A stretch of 64,000 nt of DNA from Burkholderiales bacterium (GTDB taxonomy: Bacteria; Pseudomonadota; Gammaproteobacteria; Burkholderiales; JAEUOS01), in contig JAEUOR010000052.1 in assembly GCA_016790635.1 (NCBI GenBank), positions 1 through 64,000 of the forward strand, given 5' to 3'. The notes under the pieces were generated by a model that had not been told where the DNA came from, ran no database searches, and saw only the letters and a program-made list of their open reading frames with translations. Within the stretch, counting starts at the first letter, position 1. Each line of letters begins with the position of its first letter. Positions 50,982 through 59,667 of this stretch are shown piece by piece. Position numbers and translations under genes: made by a program.

Positions 50982-51537
50982 GGTCCAGGCTCGCATCTCG
51001 GGTGAGCAGGCGGAAATCCTTGGCGCCGACGACGCGCTGACCGATCAGCACCGCCACAGGCCGGTAGGTGTTGTAGGCCAGGCGCAGCGCGCCGGAGGTC
51101 TCCTCGACCACCTGGGCAGCCGACTCGGCGCGCCGCACCTCGACGCCCATCGCGGCCAGCACCTGCGGCGTGGCACGCCCCATCGGTACCTGCGCCGGAT
51201 TGAACTCGCCATGATCGCCACGCATGGTCACCAGCATGACAAGCGGCAGCTGGCAAGCGGCTTGCAGCGACAGCATGTTGATGCAGTTGCCGACACCCGA
51301 AGACTGCATGAGGAGCACGCCACGCTCGCCGCCGAGCCACGCGCCCGCCAGGAGGGCCACACCCTCTTCCTCGGTGGTCAGGCGCACGACGCGCATCTTG
51401 CGGTCGGCCTCGCACAGGCGGATCAGCGCCGCATGCCCGGCGTCGGGCACCAGGGCGACCTGGCGCACCTTGGCTGCGCGCAGCAGCGCGTGCACCGCTG
51501 GCGCCCAGGGATGACGAGAGTCTGGAACAGGTTTCAT
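50974..51537 (-). CDS. Pyrimidine-binding subunit of a split TPP enzyme (alpha)
   Basis: A 187-residue protein containing only the TPP PYR domain. The activating Glu lies in RLTTEEEGVALLAGAWLGGE. VLLMQSSGVGNCINMLSLQ and LVMLVTMRGDHGEFNPAQ are typical of ComD/phosphonopyruvate decarboxylase N-terminal domains. It pairs with the beta subunit and overlaps the CinA-type gene by 4 bases on the other side. Confidence 0.82.
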   Translation of the reverse strand: MKPVPDSRHPWAPAVHALLRAAKVRQVALVPDAGHAALIRLCEADRKMRVVRLTTEEEGVALLAGAWLGGERGVLLMQSSGVGNCINMLSLQAACQLPLVMLVTMRGDHGEFNPAQVPMGRATPQVLAAMGVEVRRAESAAQVVEETSGALRLAYNTYRPVAVLIGQRVVGAKDFRLLTRDASLDHE

Positions 51538-52022
51538 GGCTGCTTCGAGAGGTGTTTGCGCAGCAGTTCAAGCGCCGCTTTGGCGAAGGAATGCATATTA
51601 TCCAGGCGATCGGTCTCGCCGGTCTCGAGGGTCAGGACTTCCTCGGTCGGACCGCTGATCGCACAACAGGTATGGCCGGCCGCATCGCCGTAGCGGTTGC
51701 CCGCGGGACCGGCCGCTCCGGTCTCCGCCAAACCCCAGACCGAACCGAAGTCGTCGCGCAAGGTGCGCGCCAGCAGCAGCGCATAGGGCTCGGAAGATGA
51801 GCGCAGTCCGGCTATCGCCGCGTCCGTGATTCCGGTCAGTTGGCGCCGCGCGCGCGCCGTGTACACCACCGCGCCGCCCAGAAAATAGGCCGACGCGCCC
51901 GGCACTGCCAGGAGCGCGGCCGAGATCAGGCCGCCCGCCGAAGACTCGGCCACGGCGATGGTCGCGCCGCGCTCGCGCAGGAGGCTCGACAGTTCATTGG
52001 CCAGAGGCAATAGCGTTTGCAT
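51534..52022 (-). CDS. pncC: CinA-family nicotinamide-nucleotide amidohydrolase
   Basis: A 162-residue protein, the stand-alone C-terminal CinA domain. TIAVAESSAGGLISAALLAV, YFLGGAVVYTARARRQLTGI and WGLAETGAAGPAGNRYGDAA are the diagnostic blocks, with a Ser and Tyr-based active site. It deamidates NMN to nicotinate mononucleotide. The sequence is somewhat divergent from standard PncC in the second block (VYTARARRQ rather than VYSNEAK), and its coupling to the TPP enzyme suggests a specialised role. Confidence 0.78.
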   Translation of the reverse strand: MQTLLPLANELSSLLRERGATIAVAESSAGGLISAALLAVPGASAYFLGGAVVYTARARRQLTGITDAAIAGLRSSSEPYALLLARTLRDDFGSVWGLAETGAAGPAGNRYGDAAGHTCCAISGPTEEVLTLETGETDRLDNMHSFAKAALELLRKHLSKQP

Positions 52023-52129
52023 CGGAAGATCGAGGACGACGGGATCGCGGACCGCCGGCAGATTACCGCATCGCGAAGCGGGGGGCCGGTAAAATCACGC
52101 CTCGCTTTGAAACCGATACGCAACAGTCC

Positions 52130-53896
52130 ATGCCCGCCGCCCCACCCGCCGAATCCCACGGCGGCAATTTCCTGCGCAACATCATCGACGCCGACCTGGC
52201 GCGCGGCACCTATGCCGGCAAGCGCTGGAGCGGCACGCCCGGCGACGCCAGCGCGCACGCCGCCGCGCCGCCGGATGCCGCACGCATACGCACCCGCTTT
52301 CCTCCCGAGCCCAATGGCTACCTGCATATCGGCCACGCCAAGAGCATCTGCCTGAACTTCGGCCTGGCGGAAGCCTATGGCGGGGTCTGTCACATGCGTT
52401 TCGACGACACCAATCCGGAAAAGGAGGAACAGGAATACGTCGATGCCATCCTCGACGGGGTGCGCTGGCTGGGTTTTTCCTGGAACGGGTTCGGGCGCGA
52501 ACACCTCTATTACGCGAGCGACTATTTCGATTTCATGGCGCGTGCCGCCGAGGCGTTGATCGAGTCTGGCCACGCCTACGTCGACGAGCAGAGCGCCGAG
52601 GAGATGCGCATCGCGCGTGGCACGCTGACCGAGAAAGGCCGCGAAAGCCCGTGGCGGACACGCGCGCCGGCCGAGTCGTTGGCGCGCTTTCGCGAGATGC
52701 GCCAGGGGCAGCACGCCGAGGGCAGCATGGTGCTGCGCGCGAAAATCGACATGGCCTCGCCCAACATCAACCTGCGCGACCCCGCCATTTACCGCATTCG
52801 CAAGGCGACGCACCATCGCACCGGCGATGCGTGGTGTGTCTACCCGATGTACGCCTACGCGCATCCGATCGAGGATGCGCTGGAGCGCATCAGCCATTCG
52901 ATCTGCACCCTCGAATTCGAGGATCAGCGACCTTTCTACGACTGGGTGCTCGAGCGCCTGACCGAATGCGGCCTCCTGGCGCGACCGCTGCCGCATCAGC
53001 ATGAGTTCGCGCGCTTGAACCTCACCTACGTCATCACCAGCAAGCGCAAATTGAAACAGCTGGTCGACGAGAAGATCGTCAGCGGCTGGGACGATCCACG
53101 CATGCCGACCATCGCCGGCCTCAGGCGGCGTGGCTACACCCCGGAGGCGATCCGCTTGTTTTGCGAGCGCATCGGGGTTTCCAAGGCGGACTCCTGGATC
53201 GACTACTCGACGCTCGAGATCGCGCTGCGCGACGATCTGGATGCCAAGGCGCCGCGCGCCATGGCAGTGCTCGATCCGGTCAAGCTCATCATCACGAACT
53301 ATCCGGCCGATGGCCGCGACGCATGCAGCGCACCGCGCCATCCGCACGACCCCGCCATGGGCGAGCGCAGCTTCGGATTCTCGCGCGAGCTGTGGATCGA
53401 GCGCGAGGACTTCGCCGAAGAGCCGCCCAAGGGCTATCACCGCCTCTATCCCGGCAACCTGGTGCGCTTGCGCTACGGCTTTGTCGTCCGGTGTACCGGT
53501 TGCCTGAAAGATGCCGAGGGGCGCGTCACCGAAGTGCACGCCGAGTACCTGCCCGAGACGCGCTCCGGCACGCCGGGCAGCGCGAGCGTCAAGACCAAGG
53601 GCGTCATCACCTGGGTCGCGGCATCCGATGCGCTGCCAGCCGAGGTGCGCCTCTACGATCGGCTATTCACCGAAGCGCAACCCGACGCAGGCGGGCGTGA
53701 CTTCCATGCGAGTCTCAACCCGGCGAGCCTGACGGTCGTACAAGCCTATGTCGAGCCGTCGCTGGCGACCCTCGGGGCCGATGAGCGGGTGCAGTTCGAG
53801 CGCCACGGCTACTTCGTCGCCGACCGACTCCTGCACGCGGCACAGAAGCTGGTCCTCAACCGCATCACCGGCCTCAAGGACACCTGGTCCAAGTGA
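52130..53896 (+). CDS. glnS: Glutamine-tRNA ligase
   Basis: A 588-residue class Ic synthetase. The HIGH motif is in PPEPNGYLHIGHAKSICLNF near residue 62. GWDDPRMPTIAGLRRRGYTP matches GlnRS. The KMSKS loop is degenerate (ITSKRKL; E. coli has VMSKRKL). The C-terminal anticodon-binding beta-barrels run from about 360. It charges tRNA-Gln with glutamine in the cytosol. It diverges from the CinA-type gene across about 107 bases. Confidence 0.96.
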   Translation: MPAAPPAESHGGNFLRNIIDADLARGTYAGKRWSGTPGDASAHAAAPPDAARIRTRFPPEPNGYLHIGHAKSICLNFGLAEAYGGVCHMRFDDTNPEKEEQEYVDAILDGVRWLGFSWNGFGREHLYYASDYFDFMARAAEALIESGHAYVDEQSAEEMRIARGTLTEKGRESPWRTRAPAESLARFREMRQGQHAEGSMVLRAKIDMASPNINLRDPAIYRIRKATHHRTGDAWCVYPMYAYAHPIEDALERISHSICTLEFEDQRPFYDWVLERLTECGLLARPLPHQHEFARLNLTYVITSKRKLKQLVDEKIVSGWDDPRMPTIAGLRRRGYTPEAIRLFCERIGVSKADSWIDYSTLEIALRDDLDAKAPRAMAVLDPVKLIITNYPADGRDACSAPRHPHDPAMGERSFGFSRELWIEREDFAEEPPKGYHRLYPGNLVRLRYGFVVRCTGCLKDAEGRVTEVHAEYLPETRSGTPGSASVKTKGVITWVAASDALPAEVRLYDRLFTEAQPDAGGRDFHASLNPASLTVVQAYVEPSLATLGADERVQFERHGYFVADRLLHAAQKLVLNRITGLKDTWSK

Positions 53897-53957
53897 TACG
53901 AACGAGGGGCGACCGACGCACTCCGGAACGATCCGGGCGGACATTCAGGGCCAACGC

Positions 53958-55364
53958 GTGCGCCTGACCTTTCTCGGTGCCGCCGGCGAAGTCACCGGAT
54001 CGTCGTTCCTGATCGAGCACGGCACGACCCGCTTTCTCGTCGATTGCGGCATGTTCCAGGGCGGACGCGAAGCGCACGGCAAAAACCTCTCGGCGCTGGC
54101 TTTCGACGCGCGCAGCATCGACTTTGTCGTGCTGACCCACGCCCACATCGACCACAGCGGCCTGATTCCGCGCCTGGCGGCACTGGGCTTCCGCGGACCG
54201 GTCTGGTGCACACGCGCCACCGCGGCGCTCCTGGAAATCATGCTGCCCGACAGCGCGCACGTGCAGGAAGCCGATGCCGCGTGGAAAAACCGGCGCAAGC
54301 ATCGCAGCGGGCGCTTCGCGCACGCCGACCTGGCTCCGCTATACACGGTCAGCCAGGCGCAGCAATGCCTCGCACAGTTGCAGGCCGTCGAGTACGACCA
54401 GCCCTTCGCTCCCGCGCAAGGGATCAGCGTGACCCTGCGCGATGCCGGGCACATCCTCGGTTCCGCGATCGCCGAAATCATCGCGAAGAGCCAGACCGCG
54501 CTGCGCAAGCTGGTTTTCTCAGGCGACCTGGGGCAGCCCGGACGCCCATTGATGCGCGACCCGACCCGCATCGAAGAAGCGGACCTGCTGGTCGTCGAGT
54601 CCACTTACGGCAACCGGCTGCACCGAGCGCCGCAGTCGACCGAGGAGGAACTGGTCGCAGCGATCCACTCCGCCTTCGGGCGTGGCGGCAATGTCGTCAT
54701 TCCCGCCTTCGCGGTCGGGCGTACGCAGGAGGTGGTGCACGTGCTTGCAGACCTGGTGCGCCGTGGACGCCTTCCGCGCCTCACCGTCTTTGTCGATTCG
54801 CCCATGGCCGCCGCTGCGTCGGCTGCGACACGCCGGTTCAATGCGCTGCTGGACGAGGAGGGACAAGAGGTCGCCCGGTGGATCGCGCGGCACAAGTCCC
54901 AGTTCAACCTGCGCTATACCGAGTCGGTGCGCGATTCGATGGCGATCAACCAGGTCACGGGCGGCGCCATCATCATCGCAGCTTCTGGCATGTGCAACGC
55001 AGGGCGCATCGTGCATCACCTGGCGCACAACCTGCCGCGCCGTCAGGCAGCGGTGCTGATCACGGGATTTCAGGCGCTGGGCACCCCGGGACGGCGGCTG
55101 GTCGATGGTGCGAAGGAATTGATACTGCACGGCGAACGCGTCGCCGTGCGAGCCAGCGTGCACACCGTCGGCGGTTTGTCGGCGCACGCCGACCAGGCGG
55201 CGCTCTTGGACTGGCTCTCAGGTTTTCGACGCGCACCGCGCCAGACCTTCGTCGTGCACGGCGAGGCCGAGACGGCGGCGATGTTTGGCGATGAAATTCG
55301 TGCGCGCCTGGGCTGGAAGACGGTCCAGGTTCCGGAACGCGGGGCGAGCTTCAACTTCGACTAA
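53958..55364 (+). CDS. Metallo-beta-lactamase fold hydrolase with beta-CASP domain (RNase J/CPSF-like)
   Basis: A 468-residue protein from GTG 53958; the family N-terminus VRLTFLGAAGEVTGSSFLIE begins there. The metal motif is LTHAHIDHSGLIPRLAAL near residue 57. The beta-CASP part carries VVESTYGNRLH, PAFAVGRTQEVVHVLADL, SGMCNAGRIVHHL and VHTVGGLSAHADQAALLDWL. It is predicted to be an RNA exo/endonuclease in the cytosol. A clear terminator follows at 55379. Confidence 0.9.
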   Translation: MRLTFLGAAGEVTGSSFLIEHGTTRFLVDCGMFQGGREAHGKNLSALAFDARSIDFVVLTHAHIDHSGLIPRLAALGFRGPVWCTRATAALLEIMLPDSAHVQEADAAWKNRRKHRSGRFAHADLAPLYTVSQAQQCLAQLQAVEYDQPFAPAQGISVTLRDAGHILGSAIAEIIAKSQTALRKLVFSGDLGQPGRPLMRDPTRIEEADLLVVESTYGNRLHRAPQSTEEELVAAIHSAFGRGGNVVIPAFAVGRTQEVVHVLADLVRRGRLPRLTVFVDSPMAAAASAATRRFNALLDEEGQEVARWIARHKSQFNLRYTESVRDSMAINQVTGGAIIIAASGMCNAGRIVHHLAHNLPRRQAAVLITGFQALGTPGRRLVDGAKELILHGERVAVRASVHTVGGLSAHADQAALLDWLSGFRRAPRQTFVVHGEAETAAMFGDEIRARLGWKTVQVPERGASFNFD

Positions 55365-55378
55365 GTCAGCGCCAAAAA

Positions 55379-55407
55379 CACAAAAGCCGCGCAATGCGGC
55401 TTTTGTG
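55379..55407. terminator. Bidirectional intrinsic terminator
   Basis: A perfect 12-base-pair hairpin, CACAAAAGCCGC - loop GCAAT - GCGGCTTTTGTG. A-rich on the left arm and T-rich on the right, it can act in both directions. It lies 15 bases after the beta-CASP gene stop and 20 bases after the stop of the convergent 42-residue gene. Confidence 0.85.
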
Positions 55408-55426
55408 GTGTTATGGACCCGCGCGT

Positions 55427-55555
55427 TCAGGCGCGCTTGATCTTTTCCAGCATCTTGAAGGTGCCTTTGGGCGCCCCGGCAAACATGCGCTTGAAGACCT
55501 TGGACAAGCAACGACGCTCAAGCGTGTTGCGACGGGTACGTTTACGTTCGGCCAT
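55427..55555 (-). CDS. Small basic protein of 42 residues, unknown function
   Basis: ATG 55553-55555 to TGA at 55427-55429. The protein begins MAERKRTRRNTLERRC and ends MLEKIKRA; it is strongly basic (about 14 Arg/Lys), with one Cys and one Gly-Ala-Pro-Lys-Gly turn. A GGAGTC ribosome-like site lies just upstream and a strong terminator just downstream, so the gene has a complete transcription unit. I do not recognise the family. Charge and size suggest nucleic-acid or ribosome association; this is inference. Confidence 0.7.
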   Translation of the reverse strand: MAERKRTRRNTLERRCLSKVFKRMFAGAPKGTFKMLEKIKRA

Positions 55556-55699
55556 GCCTGACTCCGATGATGATTTGACGCCAGATTATACCTGCGGGTC
55601 GAAAAAACTGTGCCGAATCAGGGTTTTCCCGTGCACCTTTTTCCCTTTCGCGCGTTCTAATCCGGAAGGCGCAAACCGCGCCGGACGCGAAAGCACAAA

Positions 55700-56374
55700 T
55701 TGAAACCCTCATTCCCGTCCCTGTCCTCCTACCGCCGCGCCCTTTGCGGCTTCGCCGCCCTCGTGCTCTTGGGCGCCGCGCTGCTTAGCGCGAGCGACGA
55801 CCTGCAAGCCCAGAGCGCCGACGCCCCCGACACCGTCATCAAGAAGGCGGTGGCCGATGTCGCGGCCGCGATCAGCGCCGATCGCGATATCCAGGCCGGC
55901 AATCGGCCCAAAGTGGTGGCGCTGATTGAAGCCCGCGTCCTGCCGCACCTGGACATGGGCGCCATGACGCGCGCGGCCGCCGGCCGCCACTGGCCGCGCG
56001 CCACGCCGGAACAGCAACGTGCCCTCACTGCGGAGTTCAGCCGCCTCCTGATCAACACCTACGCCGGCGCATTCTCGGCGTATCGACCGGACACGACCAT
56101 CGAGTTCCGGCCGGCACGCTTGGAAGACGGCGGCAATGCGGCCCAGGTACGCTCGACCGTGGTCGCGCGCGGCGGCGAGCCGATGCAGATCGACTACTTC
56201 CTGGAAAAGGGTAGCGGCGGCTGGAAGGTGATCGACATCAACGTGCTTGGCGCACGTCTGGTGGAGACCTACAAAAACCAGTTCAACGGCGCCATCGCGG
56301 CCAACGGAATCGACGGACTCATCAAGTCCCTGGCAGAGCGCAACAAGTCCATCGAGGCACGCGCCAAGGGCTGA
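55700..56374 (+). CDS. mlaC: Phospholipid-binding protein MlaC (ABC transporter substrate-binding/ToluenTol Ttg2D family)
   Basis: A 224-residue exported protein starting at TTG 55700. The signal peptide ends near LQAQSADAP. PHLDMGAMTRAAAGRHWPRA, LLINTYAGAFSAYRPDTTIE and GGWKVIDINVLGARLVETYK are MlaC family blocks. It carries phospholipids across the periplasm to the MlaFEDB complex. The rest of the mla operon is not adjacent, so this is a lone copy or a paralogue, possibly serving hopanoid or other lipid transport. Confidence 0.88.
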   Translation: MKPSFPSLSSYRRALCGFAALVLLGAALLSASDDLQAQSADAPDTVIKKAVADVAAAISADRDIQAGNRPKVVALIEARVLPHLDMGAMTRAAAGRHWPRATPEQQRALTAEFSRLLINTYAGAFSAYRPDTTIEFRPARLEDGGNAAQVRSTVVARGGEPMQIDYFLEKGSGGWKVIDINVLGARLVETYKNQFNGAIAANGIDGLIKSLAERNKSIEARAKG

Positions 56375-56403
56375 ACGCCCGGCCCCGCCTCGCGGAGAAG
56401 ACG

Positions 56404-56826
56404 CTAGCCGCCGAGCACGGCCCTGTCGCTGGCATCGAGTTCCCAGGCGATGCCGCCGCGGATCAAGGCCGCGAAATCCTCGTCCGGCACCATCGTGGTC
56501 AGACAGTACAGGCGCTGGCGCCCGGTGTTTACGACCCGATGCTCGTGTCCGGCGCGCACGAGGAAGCTGTCACCCTTGCGTACAGTCAGGCTCTGGCCGT
56601 TGCAACTGGCGATCCCTTCTCCGTGCAGGACGTAGAACACCTCATCGGCCACCACGTGGCGGTTGGGCGGAGTCGCGCCGCCGACCTCGAAGATCTCGAT
56701 CACCTGCACGAAGCCCGTGCGGTCGCTGTGCGGGTCGACGGTGAAGGCGAAGTAGTTGCTGTCGGCGGCCTGGATCTTGCGCCCAGCCAATTGCGCGCCC
56801 CGGCGATGGATGACAGGTTCATTCAT
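56404..56826 (-). CDS. Cupin domain protein
   Basis: A 140-residue single cupin. The start ATG 56826 overlaps the isochorismatase-like stop by 4 bases. Cupin motif 1 is GGATPPNRHVVADEVFYVLH, with metal-binding His and Glu; motif 2 is GHEHRVVNTG. It may be a small dioxygenase or isomerase or a ligand-binding protein. It is co-transcribed with the hydrolase and divergent from the TetR gene. Confidence 0.85.
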   Translation of the reverse strand: MNEPVIHRRGAQLAGRKIQAADSNYFAFTVDPHSDRTGFVQVIEIFEVGGATPPNRHVVADEVFYVLHGEGIASCNGQSLTVRKGDSFLVRAGHEHRVVNTGRQRLYCLTTMVPDEDFAALIRGGIAWELDASDRAVLGG

Positions 56827-57632
56827 TTTTTCGATAGCCCCTTGCGCAGGGCGCCGGAGGTGGCGGAAAAACCGAAGCACTGGTGCACGTTGTAGAGCGT
56901 CGCTTCCCAGCAATAGCCCGGCGAGGTGGTCGCGCTGCAATCCTCGACCAGGATGGTGTCGTAGCCCAGGAAGTTTGCGTCCATCAGGGTTGCCAGCACG
57001 CATTGGTCGGCATTGACCCCGGCGAAGAAAAGCGTCGTCACGCCCTGCTGGCGCAGGATGCTGTCGAGCGGCGTGTCCCAGAAACCGCTCATGCGGTACT
57101 TGTCGACGCGCAGGTCCTCGGCAGCCGGCGCAAGTTCATCGACCACCGCCGCGGCCCACGAGTCCTTCTCGAGAACCCGCGCGCCGGGCACGGGGGCGTC
57201 CGGCAGCGGCGAACCGAGGCCGGCGCCGCGCGCGGCGCCGTCGTAGACGTGCAGCAGCGCCGGGCTCAGGTTGGCGAGATCGGGGCGGTTCCCCCAGTTG
57301 ACCCAGACGATCGGCACTCCGGCCCCGCGCAGCGCCGGCAGCAGGCGACGCAGCGGGGCGATCGGCGCGCGCGCCGGCGCGATGTCCACGCCGATGCCCG
57401 CCAGCCAGCCACGCGGATGGCAAAAGTCGTTCTGCATGTCGATGACGATCAGCGCGGACTTGTTCCAGTCGACGACGATGTCCTTGCCGTGCGTCTTGAT
57501 TTGCCCGCGCCGCACCTCGCGCGGGACGCGAGTCATGTCGGCAAGCCGCGCCGAAACCCGCCAGCGATTACCGTCCCGTGCGCCCATCGGCACGAGGGGA
57601 GACTTCTTGCGGCGATCGGAAACGGGGCTCAT
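56823..57632 (-). CDS. Isochorismatase-family cysteine hydrolase
   Basis: A 269-residue protein. The start ATG 57632 is chosen because upstream residues are low-complexity and basic. The catalytic triad is visible: Asp in ALIVIDMQNDFCHPRGW, Lys in DLRVDKYRMSGFWDTPLD and Cys in FAGVNADQCVLATLMDANF. Amidase-type members cleave C-N bonds, such as carbamoylsarcosine or biuret-like amides. An N-terminal extension of ~50 residues precedes the core. It lies 104 bases from the divergent TetR gene and probably shares its control. Confidence 0.88.
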   Translation of the reverse strand: MSPVSDRRKKSPLVPMGARDGNRWRVSARLADMTRVPREVRRGQIKTHGKDIVVDWNKSALIVIDMQNDFCHPRGWLAGIGVDIAPARAPIAPLRRLLPALRGAGVPIVWVNWGNRPDLANLSPALLHVYDGAARGAGLGSPLPDAPVPGARVLEKDSWAAAVVDELAPAAEDLRVDKYRMSGFWDTPLDSILRQQGVTTLFFAGVNADQCVLATLMDANFLGYDTILVEDCSATTSPGYCWEATLYNVHQCFGFSATSGALRKGLSKK

Positions 57633-57736
57633 TGCGGCGAGAATACCGCACGCTCCTGCGCGCTGGCAATCGCGGCGCGACTTCCGGCAACCGCTGTGGC
57701 ACACTCGCGACGCTCCATCCCCAGCCACACCACCGC

Positions 57737-58462
57737 ATGACCACCAGCAGCACCCGCCCGCCGCGCGCCGCGCGCCACGCCGACATCAAGCGTGCCGCCA
57801 TCGAGGAGTTCGCGCGCCACGGCTTCCAGGGAGCGTCCACCCAGGCCATCGCCGCGCGCGCCGGGCTTTCCAAGCCGCAGCTCAACTACTACATCGACGG
57901 CAAGGAGGACCTGTACCGCGAGGTGCTGCTCGACACCATGAATGCGTGGGGTGGTCTGTTCGAGTTCGACGATGCGCAGCGCGGCCCGCACGCGGTGCTG
58001 TCCGACTACATCCGCCGCAAACTGGAATTCTCTTTCGACAACCCGCTTGCCACCAAGATATTCACCGGCGAGATGCTCGCCGGCGCCCCGGTGTACATGG
58101 CCTACATGCCGGTCTTTCGCCGCCGCACCGCGGCCGCCGCGACGATCATGCGGCAATGGATGGCGCAGGGCCTGATGCGCCGCAGCGATCCCTTGCAGGT
58201 GCTGATGAACATCTGGGCCATCACGCAAAGCTACGCCGATCACGAAGTGCAGGTACGCTACTTCATGCGCCGCAAGACCCTCGGCGCCCTCGATCGCAGG
58301 CGCATCGTGGCTCATGTGACCCAGTTCGTGCTGACAGGACTGGGGGTGCGGCCCGCACCGGGGCGGAGCGCGGGTCCCGCGCCCGTATCCGCGCCGGCGA
58401 AACGTGCACCGCCGCGGCGCGCACGTGCACCAGTAGGGCGCAAGAAACCACGCGCGGTGTGA
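57737..58462 (+). CDS. TetR/AcrR family transcriptional regulator (RutR-like)
   Basis: A 241-residue protein. The start ATG 57737 puts the helix-turn-helix near residues 20-65 (TQAIAARAGLSKPQLNYYID, then KEDLYREVL). The NYY-recognition helix and C-terminal domain (LEFSFDNPLATKIFTGEMLA) look like RutR. The last ~35 residues are an Arg/Pro/Ala-rich tail. It sits between the hydrolase/cupin pair and the Rieske set; a perfect palindrome resembling a RutR box lies 50 bases after its stop. Confidence 0.88.
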   Translation: MTTSSTRPPRAARHADIKRAAIEEFARHGFQGASTQAIAARAGLSKPQLNYYIDGKEDLYREVLLDTMNAWGGLFEFDDAQRGPHAVLSDYIRRKLEFSFDNPLATKIFTGEMLAGAPVYMAYMPVFRRRTAAAATIMRQWMAQGLMRRSDPLQVLMNIWAITQSYADHEVQVRYFMRRKTLGALDRRRIVAHVTQFVLTGLGVRPAPGRSAGPAPVSAPAKRAPPRRARAPVGRKKPRAV

Positions 58463-58511
58463 GGGCAAAGATGCTGCCGCGCCGCGACAGCGCGCGACGC
58501 GCCGGAAGTTG

Positions 58512-58527
58512 TTGACCGATCGGTCAA
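58512..58527. promoter_or_regulatory. Perfect 16-bp palindrome, probable TetR-family operator
   Basis: TTGACCGATCGGTCAA is fully self-complementary and close in form to the RutR box (TTGACCA-2-TGGTCAA). It lies 103 bases ahead of the Rieske oxygenase start and just after the TetR gene. Repression or activation of the oxygenase/creatininase/binding-protein genes by the TetR protein is the natural reading. Confidence 0.75.
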
Positions 58528-58629
58528 ACATCGCTAGGCTTGCCGTCCACGGGTGGGGACGGCGCGCATGCGCCGGGCGACCAGGTGCGCCGGGGCGGCG
58601 CCGCAAACGCTTCTTCCAGGAGATCCGCC

Positions 58630-59667
58630 ATGCTCACCACCCGCCAGAAAACCCTGCGCCGCTTCTGGTACCCCGTCGTGCGTACCGCCGACGTCGCTGA
58701 CAAGCCGGTACCGTTTCGCCTCATGGGCGAGGACATCGTCATCTGGCGCAACGCTGCCGGGCAGCTGTCGGCGCTGGCTGATCGCTGCTGCCACCGCACC
58801 GCCAAACTCTCGCGCGGCTGGGTCGACGGCGACCTGATCGTCTGCCACTACCACGGCTGGGCCTACGACAGCGGCGGGGTATGCCAGCGCATGCCGCAAA
58901 CCCCGGGCTTGCCGGCGCAGCGTGCCCGGGTGACGGGCTATCGCACCGAATCACGCTACGGCTACGTCTGGGTGTGCCTGGGCGAACCGCTCGCCGGCAT
59001 CCCCGAGTTCGAGGAAACCGACGAGCCCGGCTTCCGCCTGGTGCAGCAGTTCTACGAGCGCTGGGAATGCGCGCCGTTCCGGCTGATGGAAAACTCGCTC
59101 GACCCGGCGCACGTCAACTTCGTGCACAAGGGCACCTTCGGCCGTCCGGAGGACCCGGTGCACCCGCCGGGTGTGCTGACGCAGAACGGCGATGCCGGCT
59201 TCACGCTCGAAGGGCGTTTCTCGGTCAAGAATCCGCCGGGCTCGCAAGCCGTCCTGCACGGCGACGGCGCCAAGGAGATCACCGAACGGCGCATCCGCAG
59301 CATCTGGTACCTGCCCTTCGTGCGCAAGTCGCGCATCGCCTACCCCGACGGCCTGGTGCACTCCATCGTCACCTGCGCCACGCCGGTCGACGACGGCGTC
59401 ACCCAGGTCTGCCAGTGGGCCTACCGCAACGACACCGAAGAAGAGGTCAGCACCGCGTCCATCAACGCCTTTGACGCGGCGATCGTCGCCGAGGACCGCT
59501 ACGTGCTGGAGACGACCGACCCCGACGTGCCGCTGGCGGCGGCTTCGGGCGAGGAAAAACACATGGCCACCGATGCGCCCGGCCTCCTGATGCGCAAGAT
59601 GCTGCTTGACCTCTTGGCGCGCCACGGCGAGGAGGAAGTACGTCGCTCGCCATTGCTGGCGGCCTGA
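58630..59667 (+). CDS. Rieske non-heme iron oxygenase, large subunit
   Basis: A 345-residue protein. ATG 58630 has AGGAGAT at 58618-58624. The Rieske centre is Cys53-x-His55 and Cys72-x-x-His75 (RCCHRTAKL; VCHYHGW). The mononuclear iron site is MENSLDPAHVNFVHKG (N-x2-D-x2-H-x4-H). It is of the short, phthalate/vanillate-demethylase-like type. A reductase gene is absent, so an unlinked one must supply electrons. It overlaps the creatininase gene by one base. Confidence 0.93.
   Translation: MLTTRQKTLRRFWYPVVRTADVADKPVPFRLMGEDIVIWRNAAGQLSALADRCCHRTAKLSRGWVDGDLIVCHYHGWAYDSGGVCQRMPQTPGLPAQRARVTGYRTESRYGYVWVCLGEPLAGIPEFEETDEPGFRLVQQFYERWECAPFRLMENSLDPAHVNFVHKGTFGRPEDPVHPPGVLTQNGDAGFTLEGRFSVKNPPGSQAVLHGDGAKEITERRIRSIWYLPFVRKSRIAYPDGLVHSIVTCATPVDDGVTQVCQWAYRNDTEEEVSTASINAFDAAIVAEDRYVLETTDPDVPLAAASGEEKHMATDAPGLLMRKMLLDLLARHGEEEVRRSPLLAA

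Noticed and set aside
52090..52095. TAAAAT as the -10 element of glnS
   Set aside because: The best upstream -35-like hexamer is 21 bases away, which is too far for a confident promoter.
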